From: an uncultured Anaerobiospirillum sp.
Lineage (GTDB): Bacteria; Pseudomonadota; Gammaproteobacteria; Enterobacterales; Succinivibrionaceae
NCBI GenBank assembly: GCA_944389785.1
Contig: CALXNP010000013.1
Coordinates: forward strand, 1-38,752
Length of the DNA: 38,752 nt
Reading direction: 5' to 3'
The notes beneath the pieces are model-generated. The model worked only from the letters and a program-made list of their open reading frames with translations. It was not told where the DNA came from and ran no database searches. Positions 27,429 through 34,921 of this stretch are shown here, piece after piece (position 1 is the first letter of the stretch; each line of letters begins with the position of its first letter). A program made the translations under genes and the position numbers.

Positions 27429-28207
27429 TGTATTTTGGTGTAGTCTCACTCTTTCCTCAGATGTTTGAGGCTGTAACTAATTATGGTGTAACAAGACGTG
27501 CACATGAGCGGGGCCTAATTAAGGTCAATTGTTTCAATCCACGTGATTACGCCTATGATAAGTTCAAGACTGTAGATGATAAGCCTTATGGCGGCGGTCC
27601 TGGTATGCTTATGAAAGTTCAGCCATTATGTGATGCTATTAATGCAGCACGTAAGGATGCACCTGAAGGAACTAAAGTCGTATGCATGTCTCCTCAAGGC
27701 ATTGCCCTCGATCACTCATTGGTCGCTAGATTCCATGATTGGGGCTCTATAATCTTAGTAGCAGGTCGCTATGAGGGTATTGATGAGCGCGTCCTTCAGA
27801 AAGAAGTCGATCTGGAGGTTTCAATCGGTGACTACGTGTTATCAGGGGGTGAGCTTCCTGCAATGTGTGTTATCGATGCTGTTTCGCGATTAGTACCAGG
27901 AGTTCTTGGTGATATTCGCAATGCAGAAGAAGATTCTTTTGCAAAAGGGTTATTACATTATCCGCAATACACTAGACCTGAGATAGTTAATCAGCAAAGT
28001 GTACCAAAGATAATATTAAGTGGTAATCACGCACAGATTGAACAATGGCGATTGCAGCAATCATTAATTAGGACTTATGAAAGACGTCCAGACTTGCTAA
28101 AATCGCGAGGTATCAATAAACTTGAATATAAACTTTTAAAAGAATATTTACAAAGTAAAAATATTCAAGATGTTGATAAGATTTTAATGACATACTTAGG
28201 TAGGTAG
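27428..28207 (+). CDS. trmD: tRNA (guanine(37)-N(1))-methyltransferase
   Basis: 259 residues (E. coli 255). A SPOUT-class SAM enzyme that methylates G37 of tRNAs and so prevents frameshifting. Seen: [38 protein letters not shown], the knot region [13 protein letters not shown] and [16 protein letters not shown], and YPQYTRPE. The first two thirds (to about 27950) share the high GC and mixed leucine codons of rimM; the last third returns to AT-rich, TTA-dominated codons. Translation is coupled to rimM by the overlapping stop/start. Confidence 0.97.
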   Translation: MYFGVVSLFPQMFEAVTNYGVTRRAHERGLIKVNCFNPRDYAYDKFKTVDDKPYGGGPGMLMKVQPLCDAINAARKDAPEGTKVVCMSPQGIALDHSLVARFHDWGSIILVAGRYEGIDERVLQKEVDLEVSIGDYVLSGGELPAMCVIDAVSRLVPGVLGDIRNAEEDSFAKGLLHYPQYTRPEIVNQQSVPKIILSGNHAQIEQWRLQQSLIRTYERRPDLLKSRGINKLEYKLLKEYLQSKNIQDVDKILMTYLGR

Positions 28208-28211
28208 AAAA

Positions 28212-28562
28212 ATGGCAAGCCATCCAATTATTGATCAACTTGAAAAAGAGCAGATCCGCACAGATATTCCAGAGTTTAATCCTGGTGATACCGTTCGTGT
28301 TGAAGTACGTGTTGTTGAAGGTGATAAGAGCCGTTTACAGGCTTTTGAGGGTAACGTTATTGCTAAGCGCAATCGTGGCTTAAACTCATCATTTACTGTA
28401 CGTAAGATTTCATCAGGTGAAGGTGTTGAGCGTGTTTTCCAAACTAACTCACCATTAATCGCTTCTGTTAAAGTAACACGTCGTGGTGATGTTCGTCGTG
28501 CTAAGCTTTACTACCTACGTCAACGTTCAGGTAAGGCTGCACGTATTCGCGAAAAGGTTTAA
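28212..28562 (+). CDS. rplS: 50S ribosomal protein L19
   Basis: 116 residues (E. coli 115). A 50S protein located at the interface with the 30S subunit. Seen: [55 protein letters not shown] and [24 protein letters not shown] lies upstream of the ATG inside the trmD end. It is the last gene of the rpsP operon and is followed by a strong terminator. Confidence 0.98.
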   Translation: MASHPIIDQLEKEQIRTDIPEFNPGDTVRVEVRVVEGDKSRLQAFEGNVIAKRNRGLNSSFTVRKISSGEGVERVFQTNSPLIASVKVTRRGDVRRAKLYYLRQRSGKAARIREKV

Positions 28563-28572
28563 TAATTTATCT

Positions 28573-28602
28573 AAAAAAGGCGACCAAGTGGTCGCTTTTT
28601 TT
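28573..28602 (+). terminator. Intrinsic terminator of the rpsP-rplS operon
   Basis: A GCGACC/GGTCGC stem with a 4-base loop, extended by an A-run on the left and seven T residues on the right, so it could work in both directions. It is a textbook intrinsic terminator. Confidence 0.95.
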
Positions 28603-28827
28603 ACTTTATAATAAAAGTATTTTCAATTAAGATATTATTTATTCTTTGTTATTTCTATCATTTTTATTTTTTGTATTTTGGGATTTTTATAAAGTATTTA
28701 TAAGTTTTATATTTGATTAATTTATAGTTAATTTGTGCGTTTATATTAGGATTGCTTTGGTTAACAATATGTTAGTGTTTAGAAGAAGCTTGAAGTATTT
28801 AAGTATGGTTTAGTTATGCCAAAAAGT

Positions 28828-28876
28828 AAAAAAGCCATTATTTATATATAAGATACTCATACATAAATAATAGCTT

Positions 28877-28877
<1 letters not shown>
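28828..28877 (-). terminator. Terminator of the initiator tRNA gene (minus strand)
   Basis: Read on the minus strand, a 15-bp stem (28863-28877 with 28831-28845, one G-U pair) encloses a 17-base loop and is followed by a T-run. It begins right at the CCA end of the tRNA. Confidence 0.75.
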
Positions 28878-28953
<76 letters not shown>

Positions 28954-28965
28954 ACAACGTGTATA

Positions 28966-28994
28966 ATATTATTATGTTTTTTGAACTATGTCAA
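28966..28994 (-). promoter_or_regulatory. Promoter of the initiator tRNA gene
   Basis: On the minus strand, TTGACA (28994-28989) and TAATAT (28971-28966) are separated by exactly 17 bases. The start would lie a few bases before the mature 5' end at 28953. It is the clearest sigma-70 promoter in the window. Confidence 0.8.
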
Positions 28995-29092
28995 GTATTT
29001 TTTTATAATTTTTTGACAAATAAAAAATAAGTGATATTTATCAATGAGTTAATGATAGGGTAGTTAACTAACTATTAAATTAACTTTTAACC

Positions 29093-29128
29093 CTCCTATA
29101 ACAATTTTAGTTTTGATATAGGAGTTTT
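29093..29128 (-). terminator. Possible terminator of the CBM48 gene
   Basis: An 8-bp stem CTCCTATA/TATAGGAG (29093-29100 with 29117-29124) and a 16-base loop begin 13 bases past the stop codon on the minus strand. The following T-tract is poor on that strand; on the plus strand TTTT follows the stem. Confidence 0.4.
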
Positions 29129-29136
29129 AGGTTTAG

Positions 29137-29451
29137 TTAAATACAAGTAAAGATAGAGTTATTGCCACCATAGTTATTGTCTATATAGCCATCAGCTTTA
29201 GGATCATTATCATAGCAACAATTACCATCTTCAAAAGTTAATTTATATTTAAATTGATATTGTGATTGTTGATATCTATCAACAGTAATAGAACCTCTAA
29301 AGGTGCCATTTTTTTGTGGTTTTAAAGCTACAGGTTCCCAACCATTATGTTCACATATTACTTCAATTTGTTTAGCACATTTAGCATTTTCTTTTGTAAT
29401 ATAAAAAGCTACAGTCATTCTATTATTTCTAGTGCGTTTAGAAATACTCAT
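29137..29451 (-). CDS. Small stand-alone CBM48 (isoamylase N-terminal, glycogen-binding-like) protein
   Basis: 104 residues, almost all of it one early-set/CBM48 beta-sandwich: VAFYITKENAKCAKQIEVIC, then NGWEPVALKPQKNGTFRGS, YQFKYKLTFEDGN, the DNDPKADGY turn and NNYGGNNSIF. This is the fold found at the N-terminus of glycogen-branching enzymes and in AMPK beta. Stand-alone versions of about 100 residues occur in gammaproteobacteria, and their role is not established as far as I know. GGAGG lies about 9 bases before the ATG. A dense set of dyads lies upstream. No glycogen enzyme is encoded nearby, so a link to glycogen is an inference. Confidence 0.75.
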   Translation of the reverse strand: MSISKRTRNNRMTVAFYITKENAKCAKQIEVICEHNGWEPVALKPQKNGTFRGSITVDRYQQSQYQFKYKLTFEDGNCCYDNDPKADGYIDNNYGGNNSIFTCI

Positions 29452-29494
29452 AAAATTAAGCCTCCACTTGATTTTGAGTATATGTTTGCGCTTT

Positions 29495-29553
29495 ATTATA
29501 ATTTGCGCATAGATATTTTATATAATATTGATCTATGTGTGCAGGCCTGCACA
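29495..29553 (-). promoter_or_regulatory. Promoter/operator region of the CBM48 gene with a GC-rich palindrome
   Basis: A perfect 16-bp palindrome TGTGCAGGCCTGCACA (29538-29553) stands out in AT-rich DNA. Beside it, CATAGAT/ATCTATG arms (29508-29514 and 29531-29537) form a second dyad. On the minus strand a TATAAT (29500-29495) flanked by GCGCAAA repeats would give a leader of about 37 bases; its -35 is poor. The palindrome centre would lie near -57, a common activator position. Confidence 0.5.
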
Positions 29554-29655
29554 TCAGATTTTCTAACATTATAGATAGTTTTATAAAAAAAATGAATGGC
29601 TATTTACGCAACTTTGGCACAAAGTGCGCTAAGTATTGATTATTATTTAGTAAAA

Positions 29656-30360
29656 TTATGCGCAATTTTTTATTTTTTGGCATAAATGCACAATAAAAGC
29701 CCTGCGCATGTAAAATCCTCTAGGTCTTGTATAGGCAAGTTTGCCATTGGCATCTAGATATTGAGTTAAAGCAGAACCATTAGCAGCTTTTGGGCGCATC
29801 TGTATAATAGTGCCAATAGTGGCATTGATAGCATTACATTGTCCTGTGCAGATATAATGCATTAGCTCATCATAATCTTGCTTGATAATAGCAAGCTGTT
29901 TATGATTAGGAGTAAATATAAAATAAGCTTTGATAATCTTATTTCCAATATATTCATGTTTCTTACCACTTATCAAAACAAAAAGAATCTTTTTAATCTT
30001 GCGATATAGTACAGATTGATAAAAGTCCATATGCTCAAGAGCAAATAGTTTACAAGAGCAAATAAATGGTGATTCAAGAGGATTTAAATTTTCATCAGTA
30101 CTTACTGTTTTTAGCTCCAAGTCAAGATTAGAAAAATCAACATCAGCTTTATTATTGCCATCTGCTCCTAAATATATTTCTAACATCTGCCCAAGATAGC
30201 CTTTAATTTTAGTATTATTGCTATCTAATTTTATATTTAATATTTGAGCTAAGGATGATACGCTCATACCTAATAAATTATCTAATCTTTGATATAACTC
30301 ATCATAATTTAAAGGTAAAGAATTTTTAAAGTCTGTAGTTAGGTGATGTTTTAAATTCAT
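29656..30360 (-). CDS. mutH: DNA mismatch repair endonuclease MutH
   Basis: 234 residues from the ATG at 30360 (E. coli 229). Nicks the unmethylated strand at hemimethylated GATC after activation by MutL. Seen: GYLGQMLEIYLGAD, the catalytic triad D75, E82 and K84 (VDFSNLDLELKTV), LESPFICSC, ADGNN-type turns, QMRPKAANGSALTQY and RPRGFYMRR. A GTG at 30399 would add 13 residues; neither start has a clear ribosome binding site. A perfect palindrome GTATTAATTAATAC (30371-30384) lies just upstream of the ATG. MutH implies a Dam-directed repair system. It is divergent from rppH. Confidence 0.95.
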   Translation of the reverse strand: MNLKHHLTTDFKNSLPLNYDELYQRLDNLLGMSVSSLAQILNIKLDSNNTKIKGYLGQMLEIYLGADGNNKADVDFSNLDLELKTVSTDENLNPLESPFICSCKLFALEHMDFYQSVLYRKIKKILFVLISGKKHEYIGNKIIKAYFIFTPNHKQLAIIKQDYDELMHYICTGQCNAINATIGTIIQMRPKAANGSALTQYLDANGKLAYTRPRGFYMRRAFIVHLCQKIKNCA

Positions 30361-30399
30361 AAGTATTTTTGTATTAATTAATACTTTTAGTATCAACAC

Positions 30400-31034
30400 T
30401 AAAAATAATATTAAAGATTAGTTTTGATATTTAATTTTAGTTTAATATCACTCATAACTTGATTTTATACCAGTAAAAAATAAAAGAGCAAATAAAAAAG
30501 AATAGATAAAGGAAATAAAAGCATAAAAAGTGGTGTGTGCGTAAAAAGATTTAATGATTTTAACATAGTACTCTAGCATTAATTTTTTTGTGAACTTGTG
30601 CAGATTTATCTAAAGGTTATAAATATTTTTATTAAATATGGGGCTATATTTGTTATAGTTATACTTGTTATAGAAATATAATATATTAAAAAATTTAAGA
30701 AATTTATATAAAGAGGTTTAGAAGCTCTTAGTAAAAAAGTTAAAGCTAATTGCTCTATATTTTAAGATAGAGTCTTAAGTATTGATAAAATTTTGATCAA
30801 GTAAATGTGCAATACATAAGTAAAAATATGGGGTGTATGTGGTAATATAAAAAGATAATCTTTAAGAGAATTTAAGTCTTTTAGGCTTAGATATTAATCT
30901 ATTAGACTGAAAATTTGTTAGTAGTTAAGATTATTTAGCTTTAGCTTGAAGATTTTCACTTCTTTAAGCAGAAGTGAAGTAGATATTTGCATTTAAAGTT
31001 TGGTAAATTATTTTGTAAATTAGGCAGGGTGACT
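30400..31034. other. Divergent noncoding region between mutH and rppH
   Basis: 635 bases, very AT-rich, with no gene that I can support. It contains a direct repeat TTGTTATAG (30650-30658, 30665-30673), a hairpin CTCTAT/ATAGAG (30753-30772), a near-perfect 19-bp dyad with TTGAT and ATCAA arms nine bases apart (30782-30800), a nested hairpin AGTCT..TAGAT-ATTA-ATCTA..AGACT (30875-30908), and a 9-bp hairpin TTCACTTCT/AGAAGTGAA (30955-30978) in the likely rppH leader. No convincing -35/-10 pair stands out. Confidence 0.5.
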
Positions 31035-31523
31035 GTGATTGATCACGATGGCTATAGAGCTAATGTAGGTATTGTTATTTGTAACACAAAAGGTCAAGTT
31101 TTGTGGGCTAAGCGTATATATCAAAACTCTTGGCAATTTCCACAAGGAGGCTTTGATAGTACCGATTTTTCTGCTGTTACAGCCATGTATCGTGAGCTAT
31201 ATGAAGAGCTAGGTCTTGAAAAAAAAGATGTAATTCTATTGGCAGAATCAAGTAAATGGTATAAATATAAATTACCTAAACGAATGATTAGATGGCAAGA
31301 CAACGTAGTATGTCTAGGTCAAAAACAAAAATGGTTTTTACTTTTGATAAATGATGATAATCAAAAGAAAATAGAATTTAATTTACAAGGACATCCTGAG
31401 TTTGATGCTTATCGCTTTGTCAGCTATTGGTATCCTGTAAGACAAGTGGTGTCTTTTAAGCGCGATGTGTATCGCAGTGTTTTAACAGAGTTTGCCCCTT
31501 ATGCTCTATTTAATAGGGAGTAA
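31035..31523 (+). CDS. rppH: RNA pyrophosphohydrolase RppH
   Basis: 162 residues (E. coli 176). Removes pyrophosphate from mRNA 5' ends and so triggers RNase E decay. The GTG at 31035 is chosen because it gives the family N-terminus ([17 protein letters not shown]) and has AGGG 5 bases upstream. Seen: WQFPQGG, the Nudix helix with R53, E54, E57 and E58, [19 protein letters not shown] and [19 protein letters not shown]. Oddity: the stretch between GG and the helix has one extra residue ([11 protein letters not shown], where E. coli has GGINPGESAE), and the first conserved Glu of the Nudix box is Asp. It heads the rppH-ptsP-thyA run, as in E. coli. Confidence 0.95.
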   Translation: MIDHDGYRANVGIVICNTKGQVLWAKRIYQNSWQFPQGGFDSTDFSAVTAMYRELYEELGLEKKDVILLAESSKWYKYKLPKRMIRWQDNVVCLGQKQKWFLLLINDDNQKKIEFNLQGHPEFDAYRFVSYWYPVRQVVSFKRDVYRSVLTEFAPYALFNRE

Positions 31524-31568
31524 GTAGGTTTTACATGTAGTTTTTTAAACATTGTAAGGTTTTTCATC

Positions 31569-33833
31569 ATGGTAGACGAGAGACAGACACAAGTTTTACT
31601 TTCATTAAGAAAGATAACAGAGGATATTGCTAAACTAAAGAATCAAACAGAGATTGTTGATTTTTTGGTTAAAAGTATTAGGCAATGTACAAGAGCTGAT
31701 TGTTGTTCTTTATATCTGTGTGATGAGCAGCATAAGCGTTATCGTCTAGTTGCAACTGATGGCCTTTTACAAGCTGCAGTGGGTAAAGCAAGCCTTGGTT
31801 TAAATGAAGGTTTAGTTGGTGTAGTTGGTCAAAAGAAAGAAATTTTAGATTTAGCCAATGCCCCTTCACATCCTAATTTTAAATATTTGCCAGATGTAGG
31901 TGAAGATGAGTATCATTCTTTTTTAGGTGTACCAATTTTAAATACAGGTAAGCTTTTAGGTGTTCTAGTCGTACAAAGTAAAGAGCAAAAGATGTTTGGG
32001 CAGATTGAAGAATCCTTTATGGTGACAATTTGTGCTCAAGTAGCTAAGGTTTTAGCAGAATCTCATAATAAAACTGACAATAGCATTAGTACAGTTATAG
32101 GTTTAAGTGGTACAGGTGGTATTGCTATAGGTAAGGCCATGGTTTGGCAGCCTGCTGTATTAATTGATAAAGTTAAAATTATTCATTGTGATGATCCATC
32201 ATTGCAAAAAGAGCTATTTTTACAAACTTTATTTCAATTGCAGATTGAAATGGATAAGACAGCTCTTAAAATGCGTGAAAATGAGAGTGAGCAAGCTGTT
32301 AATGGCTTTTTAAGCGGTTATGGCTCTATGCTTGATGATTCTAGTTTTTCAGATGAAGTTGTAGCTTATATTTTAAAAGATGGACTTTTAGCTTCATCAG
32401 CTATTAAACGTGTATATGAGCATCGTTATAATGAAGCCTTAAGTTTAGGTAAGAAAGAAGAAAGTATTGAAATACGTGATTTTGCTCAGGTGTTGTTATC
32501 ACGTTTGCTGCATGCTTCAACTAAAGAATTTGATAATGTCAGCAATGTAATTTTAGTAGTTAAAACTTTATCTACTACTATAGTAGCAGATCTTCCTAAA
32601 GAAAAAATTTCAGGCTTTGTTATTACTGATAGTGATAGCTCAAGCAGCAATGCTATGATTTTAGCTAAAGATTTAGGTATTCCTGTAGTAGCAGGAGCTT
32701 CGCTTAATATCAATACTATTGATGGTAGAAATTTAGTTATTAATGGTAAGAGTGCTGTAATTTTAATAGATCCGCCATCATCTGTTTTAGATGAGTTTTC
32801 TCAATTAATTAATCAAACAAAAGAACAACATGATCTCTATTCAAAAGAAATCTGCAAACCAACTATAACTTTAGATGATAAACGTATTACTTTTAAATTA
32901 AATGCAGGTTTAAATTCAAAAAGTGATGATGAAATTGAAAATGAAGTAGATGGTGTAGGATTATATAGAACTGAAATTGCTTTTATGTTAACCCAAAGTT
33001 TTCCTTTGGAGCAAGAGCAGTATGAGTGGTATAGCTCATTATTAGCAAAATTTAGGCATAAAAAAGTATGTATGCGCACTTTAGATATAGGCTCAGATAA
33101 AGGACTTAGCTATTTTGTTAACAAAGAGCAAAATCCAGCTTTAGGTTTGCGTGGTGTACGTGTAACTTTAGATCAGCCTCAAATTTTAAATACACAGCTT
33201 AAGGCTATGCTGCGTGCTAATCAAGATTATGGCAATCTTGAAATAATGTTACCTATGGTGTCTTCTTTAAAAGAGGTTATTTCTGTTAAAAATACTTTAA
33301 AGCAAATGGCTTTAGAAATTGAAGAAAGTACACATAAAACTGTAAAAATGCCTTCTTTTGGAGTAACGATTGAAGTACCAAGTATTGCTTATGTTATAGA
33401 TGATCTGCAAGAGCATGTTGATTTTTTCTCAATTGGCAGTAATGATCTAGTACAATACTTACTTGCAGTTGATAGAAATAACCCATTAGTAAATAGATTT
33501 TATAATCCATTTAATAGTGCGGTTGTACGCTCACTTGCTTATTTTAAACAAAAGTGTGATAGCTTTAATAAGCCAATATCAATTTGTGGTGAGCTTGCTG
33601 GTAATCCTATGGGACTATTGTTATTACTTTCTTTAGGTTTTGATAATTTATCTATGAATTATTCAGAGCTAGCAAGAGCTAAGTATATAACAAGAAGAGT
33701 AAGCGTTGAGCAATTGCGTAAACTTGGACAAGAAGCTTTAAAATTAAGCAGTTCAACACAAATTAAAGCTTTGTATTTAGATTATGCTCAAGCTAATGGT
33801 TTGGCAAAAGTGATTGATGTTAAAGCTCATTGA
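31569..33833 (+). CDS. ptsP: Nitrogen-PTS Enzyme I (PtsP) lacking the phosphorylated histidine
   Basis: 754 residues (E. coli 748). EI-Ntr normally takes phosphate from PEP and passes it to NPr and PtsN. Domains: GAF sensor (about 10-165), PEP-utilising HPr-binding and phospho-His domains (about 170-400), and a TIM barrel (about 425-735). The barrel keeps [55 protein letters not shown] and C673 (ICGELAGN). At the active site, however, where E. coli reads NSHAAIL, this protein reads SSNAMIL: residue 361 is Asn (codon AAT at 32649-32651), and the usual GEMAGD ends in Asn (N679). Without His it should not carry phosphate. It overlaps the thyA leader; the usual lgt gene between them is absent. 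Confidence 0.93.
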   Translation: MVDERQTQVLLSLRKITEDIAKLKNQTEIVDFLVKSIRQCTRADCCSLYLCDEQHKRYRLVATDGLLQAAVGKASLGLNEGLVGVVGQKKEILDLANAPSHPNFKYLPDVGEDEYHSFLGVPILNTGKLLGVLVVQSKEQKMFGQIEESFMVTICAQVAKVLAESHNKTDNSISTVIGLSGTGGIAIGKAMVWQPAVLIDKVKIIHCDDPSLQKELFLQTLFQLQIEMDKTALKMRENESEQAVNGFLSGYGSMLDDSSFSDEVVAYILKDGLLASSAIKRVYEHRYNEALSLGKKEESIEIRDFAQVLLSRLLHASTKEFDNVSNVILVVKTLSTTIVADLPKEKISGFVITDSDSSSSNAMILAKDLGIPVVAGASLNINTIDGRNLVINGKSAVILIDPPSSVLDEFSQLINQTKEQHDLYSKEICKPTITLDDKRITFKLNAGLNSKSDDEIENEVDGVGLYRTEIAFMLTQSFPLEQEQYEWYSSLLAKFRHKKVCMRTLDIGSDKGLSYFVNKEQNPALGLRGVRVTLDQPQILNTQLKAMLRANQDYGNLEIMLPMVSSLKEVISVKNTLKQMALEIEESTHKTVKMPSFGVTIEVPSIAYVIDDLQEHVDFFSIGSNDLVQYLLAVDRNNPLVNRFYNPFNSAVVRSLAYFKQKCDSFNKPISICGELAGNPMGLLLLLSLGFDNLSMNYSELARAKYITRRVSVEQLRKLGQEALKLSSSTQIKALYLDYAQANGLAKVIDVKAH

Positions 33834-33850
33834 TAATTAAGAGGTTTGCT

Positions 33851-34645
33851 TTGAGAGTATATTTAGATTTAATGCAGAAGATCTTAGATGAGGGTATCGA
33901 TAGAGAAGATAGAACAGGTACTGGCACTAGATCTATTTTTGGTACACAAATGCGTTTTGACTTAAATGCAGGTTTTCCTTTGCTTACAACTAAAAAAGTG
34001 CATTTAAAATCAATTATTCATGAGCTTTTATGGTTTTTAAGTGGCGATACTAATATTAAATATCTAAAAGATAATGGTGTTAGTATTTGGGATGAATGGG
34101 CTGATGAAAATGGAGATTTAGGTCCTGTATATGGCAAGCAATGGCGTTCTTGGCAATGTTATGATGGACGTGTTGTTGATCAAATTCAAAATGCCATTGA
34201 CGCTATTAAACACAATCCTAATTCAAGACGCATTATTGTGAATGCTTGGAATGTAGCTGATGTAGATAAGATGGCTCTGCCTCCATGTCATGCTTTATTT
34301 CAATTTTATGTAGCTAATAATAAATTATCTTGCTTACTCTATCAAAGAAGCTGTGATTTCTTTTTAGGTGTACCTTTTAATATAGCAAGCTATTCTTTAT
34401 TAACTATGATGATGGCTAAAGAATGTGATTTAGGTTTAGGTGATTTTGTGTGGACTGGTGGTGATACTCATTTGTACCATAATCATTTTGAGCAGGCAAA
34501 ACTTCAGTTATCACGCGAGGTTAGACCTTTACCTACTATGAAAATCTTAAGAAAAGCTAAAAGTTTATTTGATTATAAGTATGAGGATTTTGAGCTTGAA
34601 AATTATAATCCTCATCCTGTTATTAAAGCAAAGGTTGCAGTTTAA
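33851..34645 (+). CDS. thyA: Thymidylate synthase
   Basis: 264 residues, exactly the E. coli length. Methylates dUMP to dTMP with methylene-tetrahydrofolate. The TTG at 33851 is chosen as start because it aligns with the E. coli start ([15 protein letters not shown]) and has GAGG 6 bases upstream; longer starts overlap ptsP. Seen: [44 protein letters not shown], the catalytic C146 ([12 protein letters not shown]), [18 protein letters not shown] and [15 protein letters not shown]. The rare TTG start may limit translation. It touches sdhE directly. Confidence 0.97.
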   Translation: MRVYLDLMQKILDEGIDREDRTGTGTRSIFGTQMRFDLNAGFPLLTTKKVHLKSIIHELLWFLSGDTNIKYLKDNGVSIWDEWADENGDLGPVYGKQWRSWQCYDGRVVDQIQNAIDAIKHNPNSRRIIVNAWNVADVDKMALPPCHALFQFYVANNKLSCLLYQRSCDFFLGVPFNIASYSLLTMMMAKECDLGLGDFVWTGGDTHLYHNHFEQAKLQLSREVRPLPTMKILRKAKSLFDYKYEDFELENYNPHPVIKAKVAV

Positions 34646-34921
34646 ATGAGTGATACACAAATCAATTGGGGTAAGATTAAATGGCAATCACGCCGTGGTA
34701 TGCGTGAGCTTGATTTAATGCTTTTACCTTTTGTTGAGCATGATTTGCCTAAAATGGATGCTAATGTTATTGATGATTATATGGATCTGTTGAATTTAAG
34801 TGATCTTGAGCTATTTAGGCTTCTGCATGGTACTGCACATACAGATAATATAAAGCATCAAAAATTAATAGATATAATTGTTGCCTGTCATGAAACAAGA
34901 AAAGGCGTTGAAGGTGTTTAA
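34646..34921 (+). CDS. sdhE: FAD assembly factor SdhE
   Basis: 91 residues (E. coli 88). A cytoplasmic chaperone that helps attach FAD covalently to the flavoprotein subunit of succinate dehydrogenase or fumarate reductase. Seen: the signature SRRGMRELDLMLLPFVEHDL with RGxRE, then a helical remainder (LSDLELFRLLHGTA). Its ATG touches the thyA stop, and its last base is the first base of srmB, so it is a translationally coupled middle gene. In a succinate-forming organism fumarate reductase is the likely client, but no sdh or frd gene is in the window. Confidence 0.93.
   Translation: MSDTQINWGKIKWQSRRGMRELDLMLLPFVEHDLPKMDANVIDDYMDLLNLSDLELFRLLHGTAHTDNIKHQKLIDIIVACHETRKGVEGV

Noticed and set aside
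29347-29574. 75-codon plus-strand open frame over the CBM48 gene start
   Set aside because: Composition (Phe, Tyr, Ser, Asn) is that of a shadow frame, and it overlaps the well-supported CBM48 gene and its promoter region.
30782-30800. TTGAT and ATCAA arms as a second FNR site
   Set aside because: The arms are nine bases apart, not four, so it does not fit FNR; kept only as an unassigned dyad.
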